A stretch of 64,000 nucleotides of DNA, from NCBI RefSeq assembly GCF_003633755.1, contig NZ_RBIL01000002.1, positions 1,054,001 through 1,118,000 of the forward strand, given 5' to 3'. Positions 24,825 through 34,972 of this stretch are shown piece by piece. Numbering within the stretch: position 1 is the stretch's first letter; each line of letters opens with the position of its first letter. Both the position numbers and the translations under genes were made by a program. Source of the DNA: Solirubrobacter pauli. GTDB taxonomy: Bacteria > Actinomycetota > Thermoleophilia > Solirubrobacterales > Solirubrobacteraceae. The notes beneath the pieces are model-generated. The model saw only the letters and a program-made list of their open reading frames with translations. It had not been told where the DNA came from and searched no databases.

Positions 24825-27800
24825 TTAGGGAGTCGTGGACGACAGCGTGAAGACCACGGTCTTCCCGTAGCTGCCGCGCAGCAGCGGCTCATCCGCCGCG
24901 ATGGACTGCTTGATGTCGATCGGCACGACCTTCGTGGCGACCGGCGTCGGGAACGTCGCCAGCGTCAGCGGCGTGCCGCTCAGCGCCGCGAAGGCGGCGC
25001 TGCCCGAACGCAGCTGCACCGGCTGGGCCAGCGCCGAGGAGCCGTTGACCAGGCGGCCCGGAGCGGTGGTGCTCGGGTCGCGGACGGTCAGGGCCGCGGC
25101 GTTCGCGCTCGACGTCACGGTGGCGCTGAGCGTGCCCGTGTAGTCCTTCGCCTGGCCCGGGATGAACGGGCCGAGGTCGCGGGACGTGGCGTTGAGCGTC
25201 AGGCCGAGCACCGTGGGCACGGAGCCCACGATGTCCACCGGGACGCTCGTGCTGTCGGTCGGCGCGGCCGCGACGGTGATCGCCGCCAGCGTCTTGGTCG
25301 ACGAGCCGCCGTTGGCGTCCGTGACCTTGACCACCGGCGTGTAGCTGCCGGCCGTGGTGTAGGTGAACGTCGGGTTCTGGCCGTTCGTCTCGAACGTGCC
25401 GTCGCCGTTCAGGTCCCACGCGTAGGTGAGCGCGTCACCGTCGGCGTCGGTCGCGGTGGCGGTGAAGGCCACCTGCAGCGGGGCGTTGCCCGTGGTCTTG
25501 TCCGACGTGGCCGTCCCGATCACCGGGTTGGCGTTGGTCGGGGCGACACCGCAGGCCGCGGAGGCGAGCTTGCCCGCCGCGATCTCGATGCCGGCCGCGA
25601 TGTGCGAGCGGATGCCCGCCTCGCTGTACGAGGCCTGGGTGTGACCCATGCCCGTGTAGAACGAGCGGCCGCCGTCGAACTTCTTGCACCACGCGATCGG
25701 GTGGTCGTCGTCCGTCGTGTTGCCGTCGTTCTCGTCGTACGTCGACTCGTCCATCTTCAGGAGCACGTGGACGCCGTCGGTGTTGCGCGGGTTGTAGTCG
25801 TCCCCGCCGCCGTTGACGACCGGGTTGACCGGCGACTGGTAGTTGTACCACTCGTCCGTCCGCGTCCAGGTGTCCGGCAGGCCGGCCGTGGACGGGTCCG
25901 TCTTGTCCTCGCGGATGACGTTCGCCGTGGGCGTGCCGGCCGGGTGGTTGCGGAAGTACGCGCCGACCAGCTGGCCGTACCAGGCCCAGCCGTACTCGCC
26001 GTCGGCCGCCGCGTGGAGGCCGAAGTAGCCCTTGCCCGAGCGGATGAACCGCTCGAACGCGGCCTGCTGCGTGTCGGTGAGGAAGTCACCGGTGGTGGAG
26101 TTGAAGACCACCACGTCGAACTTGCTCAGGATCGCGTCCGTGAACAGCGAGCCGTCCTCGGAGACGTCCACCTGCCAGTTGCGGTCGGTGCCGAGCGCCT
26201 GGATGGCGGCGATCGACGCCGGGATGTGGTCGTGCCGGAAGCCCGCCGTCTTGGAGAAGACGAGGACCCGCAGCTTCTTGGTGGTGTCGGTGGCCGCCAG
26301 GACCGTGACGGGGATGTCACGGGTGGCGGTGCCGCCCTTGCCGTCGGTGACGGTCAGCTTGACCGTCTTGGCGCCGGCGGTGGTGAACGTGGTGGACGCC
26401 GTGGCGCCCGTCGCGTCCGCCGTGCCGTTGCCGTCGAAGTCCCACGAGTAGGACAGCGTGTCGTTGTCGGCATCGGTGGCCGCCGCCGTGAACGACGTGG
26501 CCAGCGGAGCGACGCCCGACGTCGGCGAAGCCGTGGCGGTGGTGATCACCGGGGTGGCGTTCGTCGGACCGCCGGTGCCGCCGCAGCCAGCCTGGCCGTT
26601 GACCTTGAAGTAGTCGAAGGTCACGGTCTTGCCGGCGCCGGCCGCCTGCACGCCAAGCGTGAAGATGCCGAACTTCGGCGCGGTCTGCGTGTTGGCGACG
26701 GTCGCGAACGTCGACACCCAGGTGGTGCCGTCGAACGAGTACTCGCCCTTGTACGTCGTGCCCGTCTTCGTCAGGCGCAGGTAGAAGTCCGTCGACCCCG
26801 TGGGGACGGCGGTTCCGGTGGCCTGCGGCTGCGGGTTCTGGGTCGCCCCACCCTGCTCGGAGCGCAGCTCGATCCGGTTGATCCGCGTCTGGTTGACGTC
26901 GGAGATCGCGTCGAGCTTGACGTAGTTGTCGTCGTCGGTGTAGATGATCAGGCCGCCCTGGCTGTAGCCGCCGGTGATCGTGCCGGAGAGCTTCGTCTCG
27001 AGGACGTAGTCGCCGCCGGCGTGATCGGCGGACTGCAGCAGCAGGTTGCGCGTGCCCGACGGGTCGCTGGTGGTGTTGATGTCACCTTCGACCGTGGTGA
27101 ACGTGATGCCACCGTTGGCGACGCTGTACTTGGTCGCGTCCTCGCGGACGATCGCGTTCCAGCGGTTCTTGTTCAGCGTCGTGCCGGTGAAGTCGTCACC
27201 CGGGGTGAGCGGGGCGGGCACGTTGTCGCCTTCGAGCGTCACGTAGTCGAACTTCGCGTTGACGACCGTCGTGGCGGCGTTCGAGAGGGCGAAGACGCCG
27301 ACCTTGGCGTTCGCCGGGAGGGCGGCGCTCTGGCCGACCGGGGTCCACGTCGTGCCGTCCACCGAGTACTCACCGGTGATGGTGGTGCCGTTGGACTTCA
27401 CGCGCATGAACACGTCGTTGGCGAACGTGGACGCGAGGTTGCCCGTCGCGTCGGCGCTGCCGTTGCGCGGCGTGCCCGCGACCTCGTTGATGAACTCGAA
27501 CTTCTCGACCGGGGTCGTGGCGCTGGCGGCGTTCGTCGAGACGCGATCGAACTTCGTGTAGTTGTCGTCGTCGCCGTAGACGATGATGCCCGCCTGCTGG
27601 TACTGCACCAGGCCCTTGAAGTTGAGCTTGGTGGTGAACGTCCAGGCGCCGGACGGAGCCGTGCGCAGGACGATGTTCTTGGCGTTGTTGGCCGTCTGGT
27701 AGACGTCGCCGGCCGCGGCCGGGATCGTCAGCACGCCGTCGGCGACGGTGAGCGTCTGATCACGCCGCACGACCTCCCAGCCGGAGCCGAGGTCGCCGCC

Positions 27801-30572
27801 GTTGAAGTCGTCCTTGTAGCCGTTGATGCAGCCCGCGGCCGCGGTGACGTTCACGGTGACGGTCTTGGTGGTCGAGCCGCCCTGGCCGTCGCTCACGACG
27901 ACCGTGGCGTTGTAGGTGCCCGCGTTGGCGTACGTGTAGGAGGGATCCTCGGCGGTCGACGTGTCCGTCGTGGTGCCGGGGACGCCGAAGTCCCACGCGT
28001 AGGTCAGCGTGCCGCCGTCGCTGTCGGTGGCGGTCGTGTCGAACTTGACCGTCAGCGGCGCGGTGCCGCTGATCGGGGTGGCCGTGACGGCGACCTCGGG
28101 GGAGGCGGTGGTGGCCGCGCCCTTGCCGACGAACTCGAACCAGTTGACGTTGAACAGGTTCTGCGTGCTGCCGCGGTTGCGGAACACGAGGAAGAGCTCG
28201 TGCGTCCCGCTCGGCGGGTTGGTCAGGTTCAGCTGGACATCCGTGAACTTCTGCCAGTCGCCCGTCGGGGCGATCGTGGCGGTCGTGCCCACCAGCGTGC
28301 CGGTCGGCGAGTCGAGGCGGACCTCGATCGTGCCGCCCGCGCCGGCGCTCGCCACGCGGAAGCGCAGCGCGTTGATGTTCTTGAGGTTGACGGGCTTGTA
28401 GGAGACGTAGTCGCCGTCCTCGATGAAGCCGAGGTTCAGGCCGCCACCCGCGACGTCCGTCGTGGTCTCGGTGGTGACGCCCTTGTCACCGTTGGTGCCG
28501 CCGTCGGCGACGCGGCCCGTGGAGGCGAAGAACTCCGCCTGCTTCTGCTTGGGCTGCAGGATCGCCTGCGCGCGGCCGGTGAGGGCCGGGACGCCACCGG
28601 CGCCGCCCTTGTCGGTGTAGGCCACCGAGACGACCGTGAACGTGTTGGCCTCGGGGCCGTGGCCGGACGCGAGCCCGGAGTTCAGGGTGCCTTCGCAGCC
28701 GGTCGCGCTCGACAGGTCGTGCGCGTGCTGGTCATGGCCGAGCGAGATCTTGACGGTCAGGTTGGCGCAGTCGATGCCGTTGCCGGTCGACCCGTCCTCC
28801 GGATCCGTGACGGAGATCTTGTAGGGGATCTTGTCCGTGAACGAGGCGGCCTGGCCGTCCTCCGGGAACTCGATCGTGACCACGGGCTCGCGGTTGCCGA
28901 CCGTGATCTGGATGTTCGAGACGGCCGTGAGGCCGGTGGAGTCCTTCACGGTCAGCTTGGCGGTGTAGGCGCCGTTCTGCGTGTAGGTGAAGGACGGGTT
29001 GGCCTGCGTGGAGTCGACGGTGCCGTCGGAGTTGAAGTCCCACGCGTAGGTGATCGCGCCACCCTCGGGGTCGCTGGAGCCCGCGGAGCTGAAGTTGACC
29101 GCCAGCGGCGCGAGGCCGTTCGTCTTGTCGGCGGCCGCCACGGCGGTCGGGGCCTTGTCACCGGCGGTGTAGTCGATGCGGTAGACGCCCGAGTCGGCGT
29201 TGTTGCCGTTGAAGCCGGAGCCCCACTCGATGACGTAGAGCGCGCCGTCCGGACCGAAGTCGAGGTCCATCGGACGCTTGTAGCCCGTGCCCAGCGCGAA
29301 GCTCTGGATGTTGCTCATGCCACCGGTGCTGCTCAGGTCGGTGGTCTTGATCCAGCCGTTGTTCCACTCGGCGATGAACCACTTGTCGTCGTAGAACGCC
29401 GGGAACTTGCGGTCCGAGACGAGGTTCGGGTCGTAGTGGTAGCGCGGGCCGCCCATCGGGGCGCCGCCGGTGCCGAGGCCCGTGTAACGCGGGTCGGTCT
29501 CGCTGAAGCCCATCCACGCGGTCGCGCCCTTGGCGGGCGGAAGGTCCGTCAGGCCGGTGTTGTTCGGCGAGTCGTTCTTCGGGTTCGCGCAGTCGAACTT
29601 GGCGCCCGACGTCGAGGTCGCGAAGTTGTAGTCGTTGTACGGGGTGTTGTCCCGGATGCAGTACGGCCAGCCGTAGTTGCCCGAGCTGGTGAGCACGTTG
29701 TACTCGACCGAGCCCTGCGGGCCGCGGTTGGCGTTGCCCGTGCTGGCGTCAGGGCCGTAGTCGCCCATCAGGACCCAGCCCGTCTCGGGATCGACGGTCA
29801 GGCGGAACGGGTTGCGGAAGCCCATGCCGAAGATCTCGGGGCGGGTCTTGTCGCTCGCGGCGAACAGGTTGCCCGGCGGGATCGTGTACGTGTTGCCCAC
29901 GCCTGGAGCGCCCGTGGGGTTGTCGACCGGCTTGATCCGGAGGATCTTGCCGTTGAGGTCGTTGGTGTTGGCCGCCGTGCGCTGCGCGTCCCAGGCCTCA
30001 CGGCCGGAGCGCTCGTCGATCGGGTTGAAGCCGTTCGAGTCGAACGGGTTCGTGTTGTCGCCGGTCGAGATGTAGAGGCTGCCGTCAGGACCGAAGTAGA
30101 GCGAGCCGGACGAGTGGCAGCACTGGCCGCGCTGGTGCTGGAAGGTGAGGATGCGCTGCTCAGAGGCGAGGTCGAGCGTGTCGCCGTTGACCTTGAAGCG
30201 CGAGATGACCTGCGTGTTCGAGCTGTCGGGCAGCTGCGAGTAGAAGAGGTAGACCCACTTGCTCGTCGCGAAGTCCGGCGCGAGCTGCAGGCCGAGCAGG
30301 CCGTTCTCCTGGCTGTTGGTGACCGGCACGGTGCCGGCCGTCACGGTCTGGCGCGTCTCCGGCTTCCAGATCATCAGCCGTCCGTCGCGTTCGATGTAGA
30401 AGACGCGCCCGTCGTTGGCGACGTCCAGCTCCATCGGGTTCTGCGTGTTGTCGTCCAGCGTGACCTTCTGGAAGTCACCTGCTACTGGCGTCTGCGCCTG
30501 GGCCGTCGTTGCCGATGCCCAAAGCGAGCACGCCGCGACCGCGGCCGCAAGGGCCGCCCTTCTCCGTGCCAT
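24825..30572 (-). CDS. Giant secreted PQQ-dehydrogenase/PKD/ThuA multidomain protein
   Basis: 1915 residues, ATG after AGGAGGAGAGG. Signal peptide 1-26. Approximate order: PQQ-type sugar dehydrogenase propeller (33-468, with QCCH); PKD1 (471-561); Ig-like segment (564-678); CBM6-like domain (681-814, GFIEDGDYVSYKPVNL); PKD2 (821-911); two LamG/DUF1349-like beta sandwiches (914-1127 and 1124-1327, both with an IIVYGDDDNYTKFD-type strand); PKD3 (1338-1427); ThuA trehalose-utilisation domain (1430-1671, RVLVFSKTAGFRHDHI, GYFGLHAAADGEYGWAWYG, GMGHTQASYSE); PKD4 (1684-1767); C-terminal beta domain. Family knowledge suggests extracellular binding and oxidation or conversion of sugars. No anchor motif seen. 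It is an extended paralogue of 3614-5755. Confidence 0.9.
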   Translation of the reverse strand: MARRRAALAAAVAACSLWASATTAQAQTPVAGDFQKVTLDDNTQNPMELDVANDGRVFYIERDGRLMIWKPETRQTVTAGTVPVTNSQENGLLGLQLAPDFATSKWVYLFYSQLPDSSNTQVISRFKVNGDTLDLASEQRILTFQHQRGQCCHSSGSLYFGPDGSLYISTGDNTNPFDSNGFNPIDERSGREAWDAQRTAANTNDLNGKILRIKPVDNPTGAPGVGNTYTIPPGNLFAASDKTRPEIFGMGFRNPFRLTVDPETGWVLMGDYGPDASTGNANRGPQGSVEYNVLTSSGNYGWPYCIRDNTPYNDYNFATSTSGAKFDCANPKNDSPNNTGLTDLPPAKGATAWMGFSETDPRYTGLGTGGAPMGGPRYHYDPNLVSDRKFPAFYDDKWFIAEWNNGWIKTTDLSSTGGMSNIQSFALGTGYKRPMDLDFGPDGALYVIEWGSGFNGNNADSGVYRIDYTAGDKAPTAVAAADKTNGLAPLAVNFSSAGSSDPEGGAITYAWDFNSDGTVDSTQANPSFTYTQNGAYTAKLTVKDSTGLTAVSNIQITVGNREPVVTIEFPEDGQAASFTDKIPYKISVTDPEDGSTGNGIDCANLTVKISLGHDQHAHDLSSATGCEGTLNSGLASGHGPEANTFTVVSVAYTDKGGAGGVPALTGRAQAILQPKQKQAEFFASTGRVADGGTNGDKGVTTETTTDVAGGGLNLGFIEDGDYVSYKPVNLKNINALRFRVASAGAGGTIEVRLDSPTGTLVGTTATIAPTGDWQKFTDVQLNLTNPPSGTHELFLVFRNRGSTQNLFNVNWFEFVGKGAATTASPEVAVTATPISGTAPLTVKFDTTATDSDGGTLTYAWDFGVPGTTTDTSTAEDPSYTYANAGTYNATVVVSDGQGGSTTKTVTVNVTAAAGCINGYKDDFNGGDLGSGWEVVRRDQTLTVADGVLTIPAAAGDVYQTANNAKNIVLRTAPSGAWTFTTKLNFKGLVQYQQAGIIVYGDDDNYTKFDRVSTNAASATTPVEKFEFINEVAGTPRNGSADATGNLASTFANDVFMRVKSNGTTITGEYSVDGTTWTPVGQSAALPANAKVGVFALSNAATTVVNAKFDYVTLEGDNVPAPLTPGDDFTGTTLNKNRWNAIVREDATKYSVANGGITFTTVEGDINTTSDPSGTRNLLLQSADHAGGDYVLETKLSGTITGGYSQGGLIIYTDDDNYVKLDAISDVNQTRINRIELRSEQGGATQNPQPQATGTAVPTGSTDFYLRLTKTGTTYKGEYSFDGTTWVSTFATVANTQTAPKFGIFTLGVQAAGAGKTVTFDYFKVNGQAGCGGTGGPTNATPVITTATASPTSGVAPLATSFTAAATDADNDTLSYSWDFDGNGTADATGATASTTFTTAGAKTVKLTVTDGKGGTATRDIPVTVLAATDTTKKLRVLVFSKTAGFRHDHIPASIAAIQALGTDRNWQVDVSEDGSLFTDAILSKFDVVVFNSTTGDFLTDTQQAAFERFIRSGKGYFGLHAAADGEYGWAWYGQLVGAYFRNHPAGTPTANVIREDKTDPSTAGLPDTWTRTDEWYNYQSPVNPVVNGGGDDYNPRNTDGVHVLLKMDESTYDENDGNTTDDDHPIAWCKKFDGGRSFYTGMGHTQASYSEAGIRSHIAAGIEIAAGKLASAACGVAPTNANPVIGTATSDKTTGNAPLQVAFTATATDADGDALTYAWDLNGDGTFETNGQNPTFTYTTAGSYTPVVKVTDANGGSSTKTLAAITVAAAPTDSTSVPVDIVGSVPTVLGLTLNATSRDLGPFIPGQAKDYTGTLSATVTSSANAAALTVRDPSTTAPGRLVNGSSALAQPVQLRSGSAAFAALSGTPLTLATFPTPVATKVVPIDIKQSIAADEPLLRGSYGKTVVFTLSSTTP

Positions 30573-30606
30573 AAGCCTCTCCTCCTGTGATTCGACTGGC
30601 GGTGCA

Positions 30607-30636
30607 ACTATTGCCGGTCGAACGTCAGACTGTCAA
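30607..30636 (-). promoter_or_regulatory. Candidate promoter of the giant secreted protein gene
   Basis: On the minus strand TTGACA (30631-30636) is followed after 18 bases by AATAGT (30607-30612), a 4/6 match to TATAAT. That would leave a leader of about 30 bases carrying the strong ribosome-binding site. The downstream half is weak. Confidence 0.4.
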
Positions 30637-30676
30637 GCTGTAAGACAATCCTGGACGGACGGTTAGCGGAGGATGA

Positions 30677-30698
30677 GAGCCCGCAACGTAGCGGGCTC
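30677..30698 (-). terminator. Hairpin downstream of chemoreceptor gene
   Basis: GAGCCCGC-AACGTA-GCGGGCTC, 58 bases beyond the stop codon at 30757 and before the promoter of the next minus-strand gene. Confidence 0.6.
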
Positions 30699-30756
30699 CC
30701 AGCACTTTGGCACTGTACCGGTGGCCGGGCCGATCAAAAGCCTGGCGCGGTCGCGG

Positions 30757-32592
30757 TCACGCGGCGCTGACGGTGAAGCGGGCGACGAGCGAGTTCAGAT
30801 GCTCGGCGGTCGCGGACAGCGTCTGCGCCGACGCGGCGATCTCCTGGGCGGACGCGCTGGTCTGCTGCGTGGAGGCGGAGACCTGCTCCACGGACGCGCT
30901 CGACTCCTCGGCCACGGCGGCGACGTCCACGACCTCGCTCTCGGCCCGGGACGCCTCCGCGCTGATCTGGTCGACGGCGGTCGTGATCTCGCCGACGCGG
31001 GCGGTCATGTCCTCGACCGCGGTGCCGATCGCTTCGAAGGCCTCGCGCGTGCGCTCGACGGTGGCGACGCCGTCCTGCGTGCGCTGCGTGCCGTCGCTGA
31101 CGACGCCGACCACGCGGCTGGTCTCGGCCTGCATCTCGCCGATCAGCGCGCTGATCTCCGACGCGGCGCTCTGCGACTCCTCGGCGAGCTTGCGGACCTC
31201 CTCGGCCACGACGGCGAACCCGCGTCCCTGCTCACCGGCGCGTGCGGCCTCGATCGCGGCGTTGAGGGCGAGCAGGTTGGTCTGCTCGGCGAGGCCGGTG
31301 ATGGTGCCGACGATCCCGCCGATGCGCTCGCTGCGCGCGTTGAGCTCGCCGATCGCGCTGCCGACGGCGGCCGAGGACTCGGCGACCTCGCGCATCGCGG
31401 CGCTGGCGGACTCGGCCGCGTCGACGCCCTCGAGGGCGACGCCGCGCGCGTCCTCGGCGGCCCGGGCGGTGTGGGTCGCGACCTCGGCGCTCGTCGCCGC
31501 CGACGCGGAGGCCTGCTGGACCGCCTCGCGGGCCACCTCGACGCCGCGGACCTGGCGCTCGGCGCCGTGCGCGACCTCGGTCACGGCGGCGGCGATCTCG
31601 GACACCGCGCGCCCGGTCTCCTCGGACGTCGCGGCCATCTGCTGGGAGGCCGACGCGACGGTCGCGGCCTGCACGGCCATCTCGGCGACGGTGTCGGCGA
31701 GCTGCGCGCGCATGGCGTTGTAGGCGTCGACGGACCGCACCGTGGCGTTGCGGATGGCGCCGACGGCCTCGGCGACGTCGCCGATCTCGTCGTTGGACGT
31801 GCGGTGCAGCTCCGGCGTGATCGGCTGGACCGGCACCGTCAGGTCGCCCTCGGCCACCCGGCCGAGCGCCGCCGCCAGGTCGGCGGTGCAGTGGTCGCGC
31901 AACAGCTGCAGGCGGTTGAGGACCTCGTTGACGGTCCTGGTGATGCGCCGCGCGAACCACAGCGCGAGGGCGAACCCGACGGCGATCGCGGCGAGGATGA
32001 CGAGCAGCGCGCGCGTCGTCGCCGCCGAGGCGGAGGCCTGGATGTGCTCGTGCGCCGTCTTGCCCGCGGCCACCTTGGCCTCGAAGAGCGTCGTGAACGA
32101 GCCGGCGACGTTCGCGGCGGCCGGGATCGCCTCGGCCTTGTTGACCGCGTACGCCTCCTGGGTCTTGTTCGCGTTGGAGAGCCCGATCACCTGGTTGCGC
32201 GCCTCGCGGTAGGTGGCGATCTGGGCCACGAGGGTCTTGAACTGGTCCTGGAGCTGCGCGTCCCCGGCGAGTGTCGGCTCGACTCTGGCGAGGTTGCTGT
32301 CGATCGTGGCGACGTTCTTGTTGATCTTCGCCTCGACCTCGGCCTTGGCGGCCGCCGACGTCTCCAGCGTGTGGTTGTTCACGAACGCGCGGTTCTCGTT
32401 GAACTTCGCGCGGGCGGTGCCGAGCTCGGACAGCGGTACGACGGCCTGGGAGTACAGGCGGTCGGCTTCGTCGTTGGCCGACTTGATGTCACTGATGCCG
32501 AAGGCGCCGACGGTGCCGGTGAACGCCAGCAGCACGGCGGATCCGGCCAGCAGCTTGCCGCGCAAGCCGAAGCGCGTGGGGATGACGGACAA
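30757..32592 (-). CDS. Methyl-accepting chemotaxis protein
   Basis: 611 residues from TTG, supported by AGGAGA nine bases upstream. TM1 about 12-33, a four-helix-bundle type periplasmic sensor (about 34-190), TM2 about 192-213, HAMP (about 214-300), then a cytoplasmic signalling coiled coil. The conserved hairpin tip is [20 protein letters not shown], followed by [18 protein letters not shown]. No CheW, CheA or flagellar gene lies nearby, so it is an orphan receptor here. No C-terminal CheR-docking pentapeptide. Confidence 0.95.
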   Translation of the reverse strand: MSVIPTRFGLRGKLLAGSAVLLAFTGTVGAFGISDIKSANDEADRLYSQAVVPLSELGTARAKFNENRAFVNNHTLETSAAAKAEVEAKINKNVATIDSNLARVEPTLAGDAQLQDQFKTLVAQIATYREARNQVIGLSNANKTQEAYAVNKAEAIPAAANVAGSFTTLFEAKVAAGKTAHEHIQASASAATTRALLVILAAIAVGFALALWFARRITRTVNEVLNRLQLLRDHCTADLAAALGRVAEGDLTVPVQPITPELHRTSNDEIGDVAEAVGAIRNATVRSVDAYNAMRAQLADTVAEMAVQAATVASASQQMAATSEETGRAVSEIAAAVTEVAHGAERQVRGVEVAREAVQQASASAATSAEVATHTARAAEDARGVALEGVDAAESASAAMREVAESSAAVGSAIGELNARSERIGGIVGTITGLAEQTNLLALNAAIEAARAGEQGRGFAVVAEEVRKLAEESQSAASEISALIGEMQAETSRVVGVVSDGTQRTQDGVATVERTREAFEAIGTAVEDMTARVGEITTAVDQISAEASRAESEVVDVAAVAEESSASVEQVSASTQQTSASAQEIAASAQTLSATAEHLNSLVARFTVSAA

Positions 32593-32701
32593 GGGGACTA
32601 TCTCCTACGGGTTGGGCATGGTCACCCGGGTCATCGGCCCGTCATCGCTGGTTTACGTCAGGCCTCCATCAAGAAATCGCCAAGCGCTCATCTTCGTCTC
32701 A

Positions 32702-33874
32702 TCAAGCGGCGACCAGCAGGCCGGTGGCGAACATCAGCCCGATCCCGCCGAGCATGCCGGCGACCGCGCCGGGGTGCAGGACACGTCCGTCGTCGTCGCG
32801 CAGGGAGGGCAAGAGCGTGATGATCACCTGGACGATCGCGCCGGCGCCGAACCCGAACAGCAGGGCGGCGATCGAGGGGGTGTAGGCGCCGGCGCCGATC
32901 CACGCGCCGAGCACCGCGGGACCGCCGGCGAGGAGGCCGAGCGCCGCCAGGCGCGGCAACGTCGTGCGCTGGCGGGCGATCGGCGCCACGATCGCGAGAC
33001 CCTCGGTGGTGTTGTGAAGGGCGAAGCCGACGACCAGGAAGGCGCCGAGCGCGAGCGCGCCGGCCGAGTACGCGGCGCCGATCGCGACGCCCTCCCCGAG
33101 GTTGTGCAGGCCGATGCCGGTGGCGATCAGGAGCGCGAGCCTCGTCCCCGAGGCGCCCGCCGCCCGCCGCGAGAGCCAGGCGGAGACGCCGCTGAGCAGC
33201 AGGTACGCGACGCCGGCGCCGACGAGCACCAGCGCCGCGCCGCCGAACGCCTGAGACCCTTCGGCGGCCAGCTCGAACCCTTCGAACGCGGCGTCGACGC
33301 CGAGGAACGCCAGCAGCCCGATCGTGAGCGCCATCAGCACCCGCAGCCAGGCGGGCGGGATGCGCCGCAGCCACGGCAGCCACAACATCCCGAGCGCGAC
33401 CGGGATCACGCCGACGTAGACGCCGAGTAGCGCCATCAGCCCGAAGAAGCCCGCGTCGGCGTGTGGGGTCTCGACGGCGGCCGGGATCTCGTGCACGACC
33501 GTGCCGCCGGACGCGGTCACCAGCGCGACCTCGTAGGCCTCGCCTTCGACCCAGGGCTGCTGGACGCGCACCGTCGCGGTCTGCAGCCGGCCGATCGGCT
33601 GCGCCGCACCCTCGAACTGCGCGAACGCGTCGTTGACGACCACCTGCGCGACCGTGACGGCGTCCGGACCGTCGTTGCGCAGCGTGAGCTCGATGCTGCC
33701 GGGCGCGAGCACGGTGCGCTCGACCGCGAGCTCCTCGACCGGCGGTCCCACGCGCTCACCGATGCCCGGCGCGTCGAGCGCGGCGAACACGGCGACCGCG
33801 GCGGCCACCAGCAGCAAGGGCACGAGCCCGGCGACCCAGGCCGGCACGCGCAGCGAGCGGGTCACGGCGCCCAT
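32702..33874 (-). CDS. ZIP-family metal transporter with extracytoplasmic beta domain
   Basis: 390 residues. TM1 (VAGLVPLLLVAAAVAVFAAL) is followed by an external domain of about 100 residues (LAPGSIELTLRNDGPDAVTV), then about seven further TM helices. Binuclear metal motifs HNLGEGVAIG and HNTTEGLAIV identify ZIP. Its ATG overlaps the stop of the multicopper oxidase gene by one base (TGATG), so the two form an operon. The N-terminal cupredoxin-like external domain is unusual for ZIP proteins and may receive metal from, or deliver it to, the oxidase (inference). Confidence 0.9.
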   Translation of the reverse strand: MGAVTRSLRVPAWVAGLVPLLLVAAAVAVFAALDAPGIGERVGPPVEELAVERTVLAPGSIELTLRNDGPDAVTVAQVVVNDAFAQFEGAAQPIGRLQTATVRVQQPWVEGEAYEVALVTASGGTVVHEIPAAVETPHADAGFFGLMALLGVYVGVIPVALGMLWLPWLRRIPPAWLRVLMALTIGLLAFLGVDAAFEGFELAAEGSQAFGGAALVLVGAGVAYLLLSGVSAWLSRRAAGASGTRLALLIATGIGLHNLGEGVAIGAAYSAGALALGAFLVVGFALHNTTEGLAIVAPIARQRTTLPRLAALGLLAGGPAVLGAWIGAGAYTPSIAALLFGFGAGAIVQVIITLLPSLRDDDGRVLHPGAVAGMLGGIGLMFATGLLVAA

Positions 33875-34890
33875 CAGGAGACCTCGAAGATGCCCTGCCA
33901 GCCGAGCTCGGTGAACTCGGACTGGTGCGCGTGGAACATGTACTGGCCGGGATGGGCGAACCGCCACTCGGCGATCCCGCGCTGGCCCTGGCAGAGCATC
34001 ACGGTGTCGGTCAGCTCGGCCGGGGTCCTCGACGTGCCCGTCGGGTAGTAGTCGAACAGGTTCCCGTGCAGGTGGAACGAGTTGATGAGGTCGTACTCGA
34101 GGACGTTGACGATGTAGACCCGCACCAGCTCGCCGAGCTTCGCGGTGATCGGCCGGTCCATGTAGGCGAAGCCGACGGTGTTGGCGGCGTAGACCTCGTT
34201 GGCGCGGTCGAAGTTGGTGTCGAAGCCGTTCATGACCATCACCAACTCGTCGGCGTCCTCGCGCCCGTCCTCGGGGTCGACGATGAACGCGCCGTAGAGG
34301 CCCTTCGCGATGTGCTCGGCGAGCGGCCGGACGTGGCAGTGGTACAGGTGCAGCCCGGCGGGGAGCGCGTCGAACTCGTAGACGGTGCTGCCGCCCGGCT
34401 CGATCTGCCCGGCGCCGATGCCCGGCACGCCGTCCATCTCGGCCGGGTGGATGCCGTGGAAGTGGATCGTGTGCGGGTGGGCGGACCCGTTGTTGAACGT
34501 GATCCGCAGCCGTTCGCCTTCCCGCGCGCGCAGCGTCGGGCCGGGGATCCGGCCGTTGTAGGTCCAGGCGGCGAACTTCACGCCCGGCATGACCTCGATC
34601 TCCTTGTCGATCGCGTTCAACGTCCACTCGCGCAGGACGCGCCCGGTCGGGAGGCGGCGGGTCGTGCCCCAGTCGAAGTCGCGCACGAGCTCGTGCGGGT
34701 CGAAGCCGTTGGCGACGTGGTCGACGGCGACGTGGTCGCGGAAGTTCGCATGCCCTCCGTTGCCGTGGGCGCCCGCATGGCCGTGCTGGGCGGCATGGCC
34801 GCGCGCCGCCGACCCGTGGACGAGCGCCCCGGCGGCGGCCACGAGCGGAACGCCTCCGGCGATCAGGCCGCGACGAGTTAGTTCTGCCAC
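33874..34890 (-). CDS. Two-domain multicopper oxidase, Tat-like signal
   Basis: 338 residues, GTG start. Twin-arginine signal (LTRRGLIAGGVPLVAAAG) then a His-rich segment (HAAQHGHAGAHGNGGH). Copper motifs in domain 1: HPHTIHFHGIH and LYHCHVRPLAEHIAKGLYG (Cys and two His of a type 1 site, Leu in the axial position). In domain 2: SFHLHGNLFDYYP and MFHAHQSEF without Cys. So only domain 1 has type 1 copper (type C layout), and the trinuclear site would form between subunits of a trimer. Likely periplasmic or external metal or phenol oxidase. Operon with ZIP; divergent from a thioredoxin-fold lipoprotein. Confidence 0.9.
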   Translation of the reverse strand: MAELTRRGLIAGGVPLVAAAGALVHGSAARGHAAQHGHAGAHGNGGHANFRDHVAVDHVANGFDPHELVRDFDWGTTRRLPTGRVLREWTLNAIDKEIEVMPGVKFAAWTYNGRIPGPTLRAREGERLRITFNNGSAHPHTIHFHGIHPAEMDGVPGIGAGQIEPGGSTVYEFDALPAGLHLYHCHVRPLAEHIAKGLYGAFIVDPEDGREDADELVMVMNGFDTNFDRANEVYAANTVGFAYMDRPITAKLGELVRVYIVNVLEYDLINSFHLHGNLFDYYPTGTSRTPAELTDTVMLCQGQRGIAEWRFAHPGQYMFHAHQSEFTELGWQGIFEVS

Positions 34891-34902
34891 GGCAGCGATT
34901 GT

Positions 34903-34913
34903 GGCATACCTAA
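34903..34913 (-). promoter_or_regulatory. Weak DtxR/MntR-like half-site upstream of MCO-ZIP
   Basis: The minus strand reads TTAGGTATGCC 13 bases upstream of the oxidase start. The first six bases match an IdeR/DtxR half-site but the second half does not. A CTGCC-AC-GGCAG repeat overlaps the start codon at 34884-34895. Confidence 0.2.
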
Positions 34914-34972
34914 TCCGGCTGGGTCAACGAAGGACGACTACACGCGTCGTAGATCGATTACCCTGGCGGCCG

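Noticed and set aside
25602-30590. Plus-strand open frame of 1662 codons antisense to the giant secreted protein
   Set aside because: It is an Arg/Val/Gly/Asp-rich shadow of high-GC third-position bias; the minus strand has a signal peptide, ribosome-binding site and recognisable domains.
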